Assembly (NCBI GenBank): GCA_036924285.1
Contig: JAYKYS010000006.1
Location: 26,634,001-26,698,000 of the forward strand
Direction: 5' to 3'
Source: Asterella californica
Lineage: Eukaryota; Streptophyta; Marchantiopsida; Marchantiales; Aytoniaceae
DNA: 64,000 bases
A model generated the notes under the pieces. It saw only the letters and a program-made list of their open reading frames with translations. It was not told where the DNA came from and did no database searches. Shown here piece by piece: positions 44,525-55,377 of this stretch. The position numbers and the translations under genes were made by a program. Every line of letters starts with the position of its first letter. The stretch's first letter is position 1.

Positions 44525-47500
44525 ATAAGATCAGTCTCCTGTCTTGTCAAAAAATGGATTTAGTGTCAAAAGAGTTTGCTGATAAATTAAACAGTTTTTC
44601 ATATTCCTCTCTCGCTATAAATATATCATGTAAAGATGATGAACTACATGATATATCATGTAGTTTTGATGAGTTGCAAATTACTAGATAGAAATAAGAT
44701 TACCAAGTTAAATACTTTTCAAAACCACTGTACAAAATTTTGGTTTCGTAAGTAACTATTAAAACTGTAAGAAGATATTCTACACTTAAAAAGAAGTAGT
44801 CAGTAATTTATTTGACCAAGAATTACCTTCGTATTAGTCCTGAAAGAGATCAATTATCAAGTTTTTCAGCTGCTTTTTTATGGAATAACAAAATATTGCT
44901 TTATAGAATAAGAAAATGTTTCCAAATTTTCTTGAAAAGTTCTGAGTTCATACATGATAAAAGTTCAAAAAACTATGGGTTACTCAATGCATGAGATATA
45001 CGAGTTTCTTTGATTTTTTGTTATTTAGATGGTATACCGTTGCTCGTCCTCCTCCATTTTATGGACAAATTAAACCATTATGCAGAAAACTTGAACTATC
45101 ATGCACAAATTTAACCTGTACTCAGAGAATGATTTTTGGTGACTATTTCTTCATCCCAACTTGAAAATTTGTGAAATAAGGAATCAAATTAAAGCATTCA
45201 AGCTTCAAAAGTTTTACAAATTAATTCATTTCAAAACAAACCACTTAGTATTGAAAGTGCTATAGTAACTCATGACACCACATTCATGGAGAAACTTAAA
45301 TGTTATGCAGAAAATATGTTTTAAATTCATGCATGATAAAAGTTCTGAAAACAATGGGTTACTCAATGGAGGAGATATACGAGTTCTAATGATTTCCCGT
45401 CCTTTAAATGAAATATTATTTCCTCATCCTCCTCCATTTTATGAACAAATTAAACCCAGAGTATGACTACAACTGCTCTTGTAAAGCATAACACCATATT
45501 TATGGAGGAATTAAACGTTACGCAAAAAATACTTTTTAACTTCATACATGATAAAGTTCTGAAAACAATGGGTTACTCAATGAAGGAGATATACAAATTA
45601 CTTTGATTTTTTGCTTTTAAATGAAATACCATTTCCTCGTCATTCTTCATTTTATGGACAAATTAAACCTCGAGTATGACTACAAATGCTCAAGTAACGC
45701 ATAACACCACATGTATGCATTACCAGAGCATGATGATAACATATTTATGGTTACCGATAACAACACGAAAGATCGGTAGTTGAGATAGTTGAGTTTCATA
45801 TCTCTAAGTGAAAAGTCTGGGTTCAAACTCTCTTGCTCTTGGTTGGAGATGAGAGTTAGAGGTGCTGCAAGAAGTTGCAATTGTGTGCATCTGATTTGGG
45901 TACGCTGTAGTTACTCATAAAGTAGAGTCCGATACCCCTTGAAGGGCTAAAACGGACATGGTACGCTGCAGTTATCCATAAAGTAGAGTTCGATACCCTT
46001 TGAAAGGAAAAAACTGACATGGTAAAAACTTCACCGTTTACCTTTTATGCTCTGGTAAATGCACGAAATGTGGTACAACCTGCTTTAACTAAAGTGGCGG
46101 AAAGCGATGACACCACTCCCTTTTTCTGATCGGAATATCAATGATAAAAGATGTCCAGAGTCCGCACCAGTGATAGCTCATCGAATCTTTATCATCAGAC
46201 TTTGTCGCGTCAGCCTGGCCCCTTTAGCGTCATACTATACTATACTAGGATAGGAACAGAGGGATCAAAGGACAAATAGCGACGAGTGAACTCTATCTTC
46301 AACGTGACTAAATTGTCAGACCGGGTCGACTGCAAAAGCATCCAACCAAGTTGAACCAAACCGACCCCAGACCTGCCTCCCATCAAGGTCATTTGTGGTT
46401 TTGCTGCCATCCTATCCCATTCCCTAGCACTGCATGCAGCTTGGCTGCTGGACATAGGATGAAAATTCAACCAGTAGTAGTAGATTCACGAAGAAAAGCA
46501 CTTCTCCTTCTTGCTAAAGACCATAACAGGAGTAGCCATTGCGTTAAGTGCGGAACAATCTTGGCAAGAGTGAGAAGACAAATCTTGAACACAAGATATT
46601 TCTTAAACTACTTTCTTGAATTCTCTATGTTAGGCAGTCTGAACCAGCCGGCCGAATCAACTTTCACCATCTGAAATCGTCGATCTACTGAGTTAAACCT
46701 CACAATTTTTCGTGATGTTCTGGGCCGTCCCCTGATTCCCTGACCCACTCAGTGTGACTCCAAAGAATGTAAATGCATACAGACTTTCTTTCCCTGACAG
46801 GCACAACTAGATTATGTACATGTATGAAGGCCCTGAACAAACGAACAGCGCTAGCGAGCCTTTTTGACAGTACGACCAGGTGAAACTGCCTCCCCGCCTG
46901 CGAGCTTCGAGGGTGACTTGGGATTGGAGCGAAACTTTGAGAACTGGCACATGTATGAGGCGAGTTATGATTTCCCTCTCTCAAGAATGAACTAACTACA
47001 GCTTCATTGTTACAGTGAACTATGAAGTCCACTTTTGCTCATTGAGGACCGGGAACGTCGACGAGTTCTTTCTTTACAGTAACGTACAACAGGTACGTCA
47101 GGCTGAGTCCTCTTGTAAATACGTCACCGTATATGTTACTCTTTCGCTTTGCGGGGACACGTACGTGGGCTGAAAATATCAAACGTGGAGCACCAAGCAA
47201 GCTACAGTTGACACACAACTCGCATATACATCTCTCTCACCAAAGAAGCTTCCCGAAACTCTTGTATATCGGATAACAGAACGAACAAGGTTGTTTGCAT
47301 TGCACCTATGAGCTATATTATTAATAGGTAATTAGTTTTATTAAACATCTGAATGATCTTCAACTTCATTTACACGTTAGAGAAAACCTTATACCGAGGT
47401 ACTCTGTTCCTATTATTTCCTGGCGATTCTATTTCGACGTTAGTTCATGTGCACCTCTTGTATTGTATGCAGGAGTTTTGACTTACCCATACGTGATATC

Positions 47501-47908
47501 TCAAAGGCGATTGGAGACCTTAGAGCTACTGATAGCGGGGTTTAGCCCCGTTGTTCTTCCTCCTTCGGAGCGATGGTTGCTTGGCCCAGCGGGTACTTCT
47601 TTCCCTTGTACGGCTTGATGGGATCTCCAATGGGTTGGCTATTGGCTATTCATTGCGTCGCGTGTTCTTTCTGTTTACTTTCACGTCTAAATGTAAAGGG
47701 CTCTATACAATGGAGCCAATAAACTGGCAAGACGATTCCTTGTTGTCGGTTAACGGTAATTCTAGCGATTCATGCATTCTAACCATCACAATCCAGACTG
47801 AACTGGAGTCGATGGCTTCAAAGCAGACACTGGTGGGTGCAAGATGAGGTTTTCACACTATATTCTGGAGTATTCGCGGGTTGCCGTTCTCTGCGAATGT
47901 ATTAAAAT
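44525..47908 (-). repeat. repeat D, inverted copy = left arm of a giant inverted repeat
   Basis: Reverse complement of the right arm (48146-48382, then 53461-54019, then 61165 to about 63195). Matching blocks include the reverse complement of 61277-62280, the 53600-54010 block at 47110-47560, and the centre-proximal block at 47693-47908. An internal ~200-bp tandem array lies at about 45000-45710. It diverges from the right arm left of about 44525. No coding function is seen. Confidence 0.85.
45000..45710 (-). repeat. tandem ~200-bp units inside the left-arm D copy
   Basis: AAAGTTCTGAAAACAATGGG followed by TTACTCAATGRAGGAGATATAC recurs near 44960, 45345 and 45555, with CCATTTTATGRACAAATTAAAC between. 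This is the inverted form of the array at 14048-14480, with more units. Confidence 0.7.
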
Positions 47909-48145
47909 TACGGTGTTCTCATTAGAAATGAATCATCATTCGCTGACTTCTCTTGGTGTTCTGAAGAAAAAATCAATCTGGACCCGGGGTCCTGGCGAGG
48001 GGACATCGGACTCCTTGATCCAGGACCCTAAACCTTCCACACGAATTTGAAGCTTTGGCACTCAACAATGTTTCCTTTCTATAGCAAACTTCGAATTCGC
48101 AAAAAGAATGTTCAACCATTCGTGTGCAGAAACGGATACTCGCTA
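47909..48145. other. spacer at the centre of the giant inverted repeat
   Basis: About 237 bp with no reverse-complement partner between the arm ends (GCGAATGTAT at 47899-47908 and ATACATTCGC at 48146-48155). It holds GGACCCGGGGTCC (47982-47994), a 13-base palindrome, and no gene. Confidence 0.6.
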
Positions 48146-48382
48146 CATACATTCGCAGAGAACTGCAACTCGCGAGTGTTACATATTCCAGAATATAGTG
48201 TGAAAACCTTATCTTGAACCCACCAGTGTCTGCCTTGAAGCCATCGACTCCAAGTTCAGTCTGGACTGTGATGGTAACAACTGAGTTCAAGAATCGCTCG
48301 AATAACCGTTAACCGACAAGAAAGAATCGTCTTGCTAGTTTATTGGCTCTACTGTATAGAGCCCTTTACATTTGGATGTGGA
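48146..48382 (+). repeat. right arm of inverted repeat, first piece
   Basis: Reverse complement of about 47680-47908. Ends with GTGGA, the copia target duplication. The arm resumes at 53461. Confidence 0.8.
48378..48382 (+). repeat. target-site duplication of the copia element, left
   Basis: GTGGA, identical to 53461-53465. Confidence 0.9.
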
Positions 48383-48670
48383 TGTTGAATAGAGACAAGA
48401 GTTAGCAGGAGCTCACACACAGCTGAAGCTAAGTACAGGGGATCAGACAATGGACCTGTCATCATCTCCAGAGTAGAGGTCATTGGGGGTGCCTCAGGGA
48501 AGGAAACGGGAACAAGGAGTTACAAGGAGGTATTACAAGAAAGGGGTTACAACACAGTTACAGTAGAGAGAGTTACGGAACAAATACTGTAGAGGGAGAA
48601 GGGAACTGAAAGGTCATAGTCAAAGGTCATAGTCAAAGGAGAAAGAACGTGAACTTATTATCCTTCAACA
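48383..48670 (-). repeat. copia 3' LTR
   Basis: 288 bp. Plus-strand ends TGTTGAATAG and CCTTCAACA form an inverted terminal repeat. The polyprotein stop codon (48658-48660) lies 11-13 bases inside this LTR. Confidence 0.95.
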
Positions 48671-51600
48671 CCCCCTCGTAAGATCACGGGCAGTTCACAT
48701 ATACCAAGGCCATTTCTCAGTTTATCAAACTGAGGTTTAGACAATGGTTTAGTGAATATATCTGCTAGTTGGTCATCAATATGTACCCAAGTGGCACATA
48801 CCTCTCCACTTTGTATTTTGTCACGAATAAAATGGACCTGCACCTCAATGTGCTTTGTCCTCGCATGATGGACTGGATTTCTGGCAAGAGCAATGCTACT
48901 CATGTTATCAGTGAAAATGGTAGTTGGTTCTTTTTGAACCTCTCCCAGATCTTCCAGCATCCATCTTATCCACACGACTTCCTGAACTGCATTACACAGT
49001 CCACGATATTCGGCTTCTGTGGATGACAAAGAAGAAACCTTCTGTTTCTTACTTTGCCAAGTTACAGCTGCATCTGCAAGCAGGAAGGCATAACCAGATC
49101 TTGATTTCCGGTCTATGACATCACCTGCCCAGTCAGCATCCGTAAAGCCTGTTAGAACTTTAGGAGTAATTGAAGTAAACTTCAGTCCATGAAACGCAGT
49201 ACCTTTCAGATACCTGAGTACTCGTTTCGCTGCCTTCAAATGTGGAACTCTTGGGTCCTCCATCTCCTGGCCAAGCTTGCTTACAACGTAAGCTAGATCT
49301 GGTCTGGTCGTTACAACCAAGTAGATCAGCTTTCCAACTAGTCTCCTGTACTTAGTTTTATCAACCGCTTCGTCAAATCCATGCTGAGTAGACCAATCCT
49401 TCGAAAGTATCATTGGAGTAGGCACTGGCTTGCAGTCCTGCATCTGATACTCCCTCAATGTATCGTTGATGTACTTATCCTGTACAAGGTACAGATCTTC
49501 TCCATCTTCGACTAAATGAACTCCAAGACAGTAGGTAAGTCTGCCCAGGTCAGTCATCTCGAACTCTGTAGATAACTGTAACTTCACTAAAGAGATAGCC
49601 TCTTCATCGCTGCCTGAAAGGATTACATCATCCACATACAGCAGCAACGCTACTCTCCTTTTTGCTGTAACTAGGATATATAGATTAGGATCTCCCCTTG
49701 TAGAAGAGAAACCCTTCTTCCTTAAGAAACTGTCTATCCTAGTAAACCAAGCTCTAGGAGCTTGCTTAAGGCCATACAATGCTTTACGAAGTTTGTATAC
49801 TAACTGTTCTTTTCCAGCAACCTGAAAACCTTGTGGCTGCTGTATGTATACTTCCTCTTGTATCTTACCATTCAGAAAAGCATTCTTCACATCTAGTTGC
49901 CATACTTTCCAGTTATGAAGCATAGAATATGCTATCAGCAGCCTAACTGAACTCATCTTCGCTACAGGAGTAAATGTCTCACCATAGTCCTCCCCTTGCT
50001 GCTGTAGATAGCCCTTGGCTACAAGTCGAGCCTTATATCTCTGAACTGTACCATCAGCATGGTACTTCGTTTTGTACACCCATTTGGTTCCAATCAACTT
50101 CTTCCCTTCAGGAAGAGTTGTCAAGAACCAAGTATCGTTTTTCTGCAATGCAGTAAACTCCTCCTTCATTGCCTTTGTCCACTTCTCAGACTTCATAGCA
50201 TCTTCGAACTTCAGTGGTTCTGCGTTATCAATCGCCTCTGCTAACCACATCTCAGCAAGTCGAGCAGGTAGCCTCCTGATTCGAGTAGATCTTCTTACTT
50301 GATTCGGAAGTGGTTGAAGCACATGTTCAGGTACTGAAGTTGGAACTGTAACTTGTGTGGGAAGATCTACTACCAACTCAGGTGAGTGCACGATATGTTC
50401 TGTTTGAACAACATCAACATCTACACCACCTCTAACAGCTTCTGGTACCACATTCTCATCAGACTGATTATCTTGTAACATATCAGAAAGAGGAAATCTG
50501 AAAGCTAGACTAGTACCATTGGAGGTAGTGGTAGTCTCCTTCTTCTCTACCTCACGATGAGCAGTATGATTTGTCTCATCAAAGAAAACATCCCTACTAA
50601 TGACAATCTTCTCTTTGATGTCAAGTAGTCTGTATCCCTTCGTCTGTTCAAAGTAGCCTATGAAAGTGCAAACTTTAGAGCAGTCGTCTAACTTCCTCTT
50701 CAACTCTCTAGGCACAAGTACATAGGACTTACACCCAAAAATTCGAAGATTTGAGATATCAGGTTTTATACCTGTGAAGGCCTCTTCAGGACTCATACCT
50801 TCCACCACCTTTGTTGGACTCCGGTTGAGAATGTAAACTGCAGTGTTAACTACTTCAGCCCACAGCTTCCTAGGTAGTCCTCCATCCTTGAGTAGACATC
50901 TGGTTACTTCAGCAACCACTCTGTTCTTCCTCTCCACCACTCCGTTTTGTTGTGGAGTATAAGGTGCACTTAGTTGTCGTATGATGCCTTTGGACTTGTA
51001 GAAAACCTCAGCGGCTTTGGACAGAAACTCCCCTCCTCTGTCACTCCTGATTTTTTGGATTTTTCTGCTAGTCTGAAGCTCAACTTCAGTTATGAAGTCT
51101 TTCATGTGTGTGAAAGCTTCATTCTTCATTCTCAGAAACCTCACCCACATTTTTCGTGAGTAGTCATCAACTATCAAAAGGTAATATTCAGCTCTACCTA
51201 ATGATGGAGGATCAATGGGTCCTGCTAGATCTATATGCAATAAATCTAGTGGAGCTGTAGCCCTTCTTGCTGCTGAGGGGAACTTCTTCTGAACCTGTTT
51301 TCCCTTCAAGCAGATCTCACATAGCTTGTGCAAAGAATCGAATTTCTGGATTCCTTCAACTAGGTTGAACTTATACAGCAAGTTCATTCTATCTAAACTC
51401 ATGTGACCTAGCCTTTTGTGCCACAAATCCGTCTTCTCTTGTACAGTAGCAGCAAGCAAAACTTCAGGTAAGGAAGTAGCTTCAAGCTCATATAAATGAC
51501 CTACCACATTGCCTCTTGCTACTACACCTTGATTGTCTTGTATGTTGCATCCTTTGTTGTTGAAGTTGATGTAGAAACCAGCTTGGACTAACCTCCCAAC

Positions 51601-52563
51601 ACTGAGCAAGTTATGCACCACACCAGGTATGTACCAAACTCCCTCAACTCGGAATACTGCTCCAGTAGGTAGTTGGAGATGAATATCACCTTGTCCCTTA
51701 ACTTCGTATCTCTCACCATCTCCTAGACCAACTGTTGGTCCATTGGTGATCTCCTGAAAGTTGTGGAACCACTCTCGAATGGAAGAGATATGGTTAGATG
51801 CTCCAGAATCTATCCACCATGGATGATCTAACTTACTAGTGTACAGAGCAGTAAAAAACAGCTGCTCATTACCTTCTCCTGGAGACTTAGCCTGAGCAAG
51901 ATTTGCTCTGTTTTTGCTCTTATCAGTACCTTCGTGTCTTGCCTTCAATCTGCACTCACGAGCAAAGTGGCCTGGTTTATCACAGTAGTGACAGTTTCCA
52001 TTCTTGCGCTTCTTGTCACCTTGTGCATGTGCAGAAGAGCCTCCTCCTTGGTTGCTTGATCCAGCACTGCTATTCCACCTTTTGTTGAGAGGAAATGGTT
52101 TCCTCTTCCCTCGAAAGTTTCCTCTCTGTTTGTTGATGTGCAGCAAAACAGATTCGTCACTTGCTGCTTTTCTTTTGTTCTTCTGTTCGATGTTGATCTC
52201 TTCTTGTAGCACCAAACTCTCCAATTCGTCCATGTCAATCTTTCCAAGACGTACCTCCATAGCTTTCACAAATGCCTCATAAGCAGAAGGGAGACTTTCA
52301 AGAAACGAATGAATAGCTTCTGAACTCTCAACTCTTCCTCCTAAGGTTTTGATGTCCTGTAAGATAGATTTGAGGGCCAAACGTCTATCCCAAACGATAG
52401 CTTCTTCAGCAACAGTGGGTCTCTCTTGTAAGCCAGTAACAAACTTCCACAAGTCATATCCAGCAAGTATGGCCTGTACCCTAGCTCTCCAAATAGGGTA
52501 GTTTGAAGTATTCAACTTATGAGAATCAGAAAGTAAGTTCTCTGTTATGGTAACCGACGCCAT
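48658..52563 (-). CDS. copia gag-pol polyprotein, 1301 residues, uninterrupted
   Basis: Domains in order: gag (1-190) with a CCHC knuckle C191-x2-C194-x4-H199-x4-C204; protease DSG at 252-254; integrase zinc domain H382/H387/C415/C418; integrase core D445, D508, E544 (35 residues between the last two); RT with KARLVAKG (845-851) and YVDD at 976-979; RNase H D1142, E1183, D1219 and the ADIFTKPL tail. The Ty1/copia order (integrase before RT) is clear. All catalytic residues examined are present and there is no stop, so it could encode active enzymes. Gag looks short: WDRRLALKSIL (58-68) runs directly into a segment that normally lies about 80 residues later, suggesting an in-frame deletion. 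The last residues (RGGVEG) are encoded by the PPT and LTR start. Confidence 0.96.
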   Translation of the reverse strand: MASVTITENLLSDSHKLNTSNYPIWRARVQAILAGYDLWKFVTGLQERPTVAEEAIVWDRRLALKSILQDIKTLGGRVESSEAIHSFLESLPSAYEAFVKAMEVRLGKIDMDELESLVLQEEINIEQKNKRKAASDESVLLHINKQRGNFRGKRKPFPLNKRWNSSAGSSNQGGGSSAHAQGDKKRKNGNCHYCDKPGHFARECRLKARHEGTDKSKNRANLAQAKSPGEGNEQLFFTALYTSKLDHPWWIDSGASNHISSIREWFHNFQEITNGPTVGLGDGERYEVKGQGDIHLQLPTGAVFRVEGVWYIPGVVHNLLSVGRLVQAGFYINFNNKGCNIQDNQGVVARGNVVGHLYELEATSLPEVLLAATVQEKTDLWHKRLGHMSLDRMNLLYKFNLVEGIQKFDSLHKLCEICLKGKQVQKKFPSAARRATAPLDLLHIDLAGPIDPPSLGRAEYYLLIVDDYSRKMWVRFLRMKNEAFTHMKDFITEVELQTSRKIQKIRSDRGGEFLSKAAEVFYKSKGIIRQLSAPYTPQQNGVVERKNRVVAEVTRCLLKDGGLPRKLWAEVVNTAVYILNRSPTKVVEGMSPEEAFTGIKPDISNLRIFGCKSYVLVPRELKRKLDDCSKVCTFIGYFEQTKGYRLLDIKEKIVISRDVFFDETNHTAHREVEKKETTTTSNGTSLAFRFPLSDMLQDNQSDENVVPEAVRGGVDVDVVQTEHIVHSPELVVDLPTQVTVPTSVPEHVLQPLPNQVRRSTRIRRLPARLAEMWLAEAIDNAEPLKFEDAMKSEKWTKAMKEEFTALQKNDTWFLTTLPEGKKLIGTKWVYKTKYHADGTVQRYKARLVAKGYLQQQGEDYGETFTPVAKMSSVRLLIAYSMLHNWKVWQLDVKNAFLNGKIQEEVYIQQPQGFQVAGKEQLVYKLRKALYGLKQAPRAWFTRIDSFLRKKGFSSTRGDPNLYILVTAKRRVALLLYVDDVILSGSDEEAISLVKLQLSTEFEMTDLGRLTYCLGVHLVEDGEDLYLVQDKYINDTLREYQMQDCKPVPTPMILSKDWSTQHGFDEAVDKTKYRRLVGKLIYLVVTTRPDLAYVVSKLGQEMEDPRVPHLKAAKRVLRYLKGTAFHGLKFTSITPKVLTGFTDADWAGDVIDRKSRSGYAFLLADAAVTWQSKKQKVSSLSSTEAEYRGLCNAVQEVVWIRWMLEDLGEVQKEPTTIFTDNMSSIALARNPVHHARTKHIEVQVHFIRDKIQSGEVCATWVHIDDQLADIFTKPLSKPQFDKLRNGLGICELPVILRGGVEG
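48671..48677 (-). other. copia polypurine tract
   Basis: GAGGGGG on the minus strand, immediately before the 3' LTR. It is translated as part of the ORF. Confidence 0.8.
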
Positions 52564-53179
52564 TGTGCACTGTCACGAACCTGGTCTAACCAAACAGTCT
52601 CCAACTGAAATGAAAGTTGGTATGCGTGTTGGCAAAGTGAAAGTAGGACCCTCAAGTGCGGGGGGCGTGGGGTAGGGGTAGACCTCGGAAAAATTTAGTT
52701 TCTCCAAAAAAGGTCTGTAAGGCCTTCAAATCGACGGTCAAAGTTCGACAGAAGTTTCTGACAGATTCTGACAGTTCGCAAACGAGGTCAGAATCGGTCG
52801 GAAAAAATTTCGTTGGAAAGGTATTCCAATATCAAAGGTGAGTTTTGGTAATTTTTCACCATGACGAAAAATCCAAGAAAGGGTGTATCCTACTTAATTC
52901 GACCCTTCCTGACAAGACACCAAAGGTGGGTGCCCTTGAAATCGTCAAACAACGTCCAGAAACCCCTCAAAATCGAGTTTCAAACTCTCTGAAACTGTAA
53001 AATAGTCTCCAAAAACGAAAAATTTCTGAGCACTCACACTACTGCCCACATCCGCGTTTTTCACAGTCAAGAGTACTTCTCCATCCTCACTCATACTTTC
53101 TTTTCCATAGATGGAACCTTCCGTTCCTCCTGTCAAGCCCCCTTGCAAAAACTCTCTCTCTCTTGCTTCTCGCTGCCTC

Positions 53180-53191
53180 GCTCTGATACCA
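53180..53191 (-). other. copia primer-binding site (tRNA-iMet)
   Basis: TGGTATCAGAGC on the minus strand directly adjoins the 5' LTR. It is the standard complement of the 3' end of plant initiator tRNA-Met. Confidence 0.93.
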
Positions 53192-53460
53192 TGTTGAATA
53201 GAGACAAGAGTTAGCAGGAGCTCACACACAGCTGAAGCTGCGTACAGGGGATCAGACAATGGACCTGTCATCATCTCCAGAGTAGAGATCATTGGGGGTG
53301 CCTCAGGGAAGGAAACGGGAACAAGGAGTTACAAGGAGGTATTACAAGAAAGGGGTTACAACACAGTTACAGTAGAGAGAGGAACTGAAAGGTCATAGTC
53401 AAAAGGAACTGAAAGGTCATAGTCAAAGGAGAAAGAACGGGAACTTATTATCCTTCAACA
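53192..53460 (-). repeat. copia 5' LTR
   Basis: 269 bp, same termini as 48383-48670. It lacks a ~30-bp block and has a short duplication of AAAGGAACTGAAAGGTCATA-type sequence. Confidence 0.95.
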
Positions 53461-53465
53461 GTGGA
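53461..53465 (+). repeat. target-site duplication of the copia element, right
   Basis: GTGGA, identical to 48378-48382. Confidence 0.9.
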
Positions 53466-54015
53466 GATAGCCAATAGCCAACCAATGGGAAGACCAGATC
53501 AAGCAGTACAAGGGAAAGAAGTATCCGAAGGGCGAAGCAACCATCGCCCCAAAGGGACGAAGAACACGGGGGCTAAACTCCGCTATCAGTAGCTCTAAGG
53601 TGGCCAATCGCCTCTAAGATATCACGTATGGGAAAGTCAAAACTCCTGCGTACAATACAAGAGGTGCACATGAACTAACCTCGAAGTAGCATCGCTAGGA
53701 AATAATAGGAAAAGAGTACCTCGGTATATATGAGATCATGTTTTCTCTAACGTGTAATGAAGTTGAAGATCATTCAGATGTTTAATAAGACTAGTTATTT
53801 ACCTATTAAGAATATAGCCTATAGCTGCAATGCAAACAACCTTGTTCGCTCTGTTATCCGATATACAAGAGTTTCAGGAAGCTTCTTAGGGGAGAGAGAT
53901 GTATATGCGAGTTGTGTGTCAACTGTAGCTTGCTTGGTGCTCCTCGTTTGATATTTTCAGCCCAGGTACGTGTCCCGGCAAAGCGAAACAGTAACATATA
54001 CGGTGACATATTTAC

Positions 54016-54019
54016 AAGG
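54016..54019 (+). repeat. target-site duplication of gypsy C, left
   Basis: AAGG, identical to 61165-61168. The uninterrupted left arm at about 47110-47125 shows the pre-insertion sequence. Confidence 0.8.
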
Positions 54020-54976
54020 TGTAACGTTCGACCGCAGATCTCGGAACAGATTCCTTTATCTCTAACCAATGAACTGCCGAACGTGAACCTCCCTGGAGAC
54101 CTTATACTTTATTTGTGTCTCCAGATCCAATTCGTTAAACTATCCGCTAATAAGCACAGAGGATTTAATAACTGTTGAACGGGTTTTGAATAACCAACTA
54201 GTCTTTTGTAGGTCTCTGGTCAATCTTAGGTTACTAAATACAGGTGGAACTATTCTAGACCTAGGTTGCATAAAATTTGGGCAGCGCTTCCGCTACTGGT
54301 GATCAAGTCGGAACGCCAAGACCCACAAGGAGCAACCGCCAAGACTAGGAGACCTAGTAGATGCTAGGAAGTAGGAAGGCAAAGCAATTACACCTAAATA
54401 AAGTCAACATGACACCAGATGCGCCCAACTCAGTTTTGGCACACAACTCAAGCCTACTTATCAGAATGGAGAAAGTCACGGGCTCATATACATTACATGG
54501 CATTACTTGCTGACAAGGTCACGCTGCGCTCTTGGACCGGCAATCCTTCACTACTCACCAACTCTGCTGTGAGAAATTTACTCCGGAACTACCATGGTAC
54601 CTACTTTCACTCTGAACGCCCTGATTTCTGCCACTCAACAGATCAGACCCCAAGTCAGCGATCTAATCAACACCCCAAGTCTGCTCTCAAGGTCCCTCTT
54701 CAAATCTGCTCTCCAAGGAGCTTGATGTGCATCAGTTCTAGCTCCTGATTTCTGACCTCAAAGGCAATGTACACTACACTGAAAAATACAGTCTCCTCCC
54801 TCACCACCAAGAGTGCTCTCTCCAAAACTGAAAAACTGAGAATGGCCTCCTTTAGGGCTCGCGACACTCTTTTATCTAGTCTCTTGAGCCTGCTTTATGA
54901 CCATGCAGCTGCCACTTTTGGGTTAATCACTGCCCGAATGCCATCTGGTTTGGGGAAAAAGCAAAAAGGTGTTACA
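54020..54976 (-). repeat. gypsy C 3' LTR
   Basis: 957 bp, TGTAACG...GTTACA. Nearly identical to 60208-61164. Confidence 0.95.
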
Positions 54977-55377
54977 ATCACCCCAACCAACAAAACGCAG
55001 TTCTTCCACTGAACTACGGTAACTGCAATACCACATTAGGAACAACACTTCCTCAAATCCAGAGGAACAGTACCCCATCCAGGGTAAGATTAAGCCCTTT
55101 CTCAGGACTATGCTCCATTACCGAGCATCCGTTGAAGCTTTCGGGTGAGACAAAACCCTAGCTTCCAGGTGGTGAACTCGTCAGTTTCTTTTTATCCACC
55201 TCCTTACTATGATACACCATAGTAGCGTCAGCCTAAACCTGATTGACATCCGACAGTCATAAGAAATCAGCAGACCACAACTCCACCTTTAGACGAGCAG
55301 ATTGGCCAGATCTACTCGGTTCTAGTGTCCTTGAAAGGCCCTTTGCATGACTCTTCTGACTCGATTCAATCCACCGC

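Larger units (their letters stand above)
48383..53460 (-). mobile_element. structurally complete Ty1/copia retrotransposon
   Basis: 5078 bp on the minus strand: 5' LTR 53192-53460, PBS 53180-53191, leader, a single 1301-codon gag-pol ORF, PPT 48671-48677, and 3' LTR 48383-48670, flanked by a perfect GTGGA duplication. The LTRs differ by about four substitutions plus two indels (a ~30-bp block missing from one, a short tandem duplication in the other), so insertion is fairly recent. It interrupts the right arm of the D inverted repeat. A leader of about 600 bp (52564-53179) shows no convincing ORF. Confidence 0.96.
53461..54019 (+). repeat. right arm of inverted repeat, second piece
   Basis: Reverse complement of about 47110-47680. 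Lies between the copia and gypsy C insertions and continues at 61165. Confidence 0.85.

Noticed and set aside
52945..53292. 115-codon minus ORF overlapping the copia 5' LTR and leader
   Set aside because: Spans LTR, PBS and leader with no recognisable domain; incidental.
54419..54748. 109-codon ORF identical in 54419-54748 and 60607-60936
   Set aside because: It lies inside both gypsy C LTRs; identity comes from LTR identity, not coding selection.
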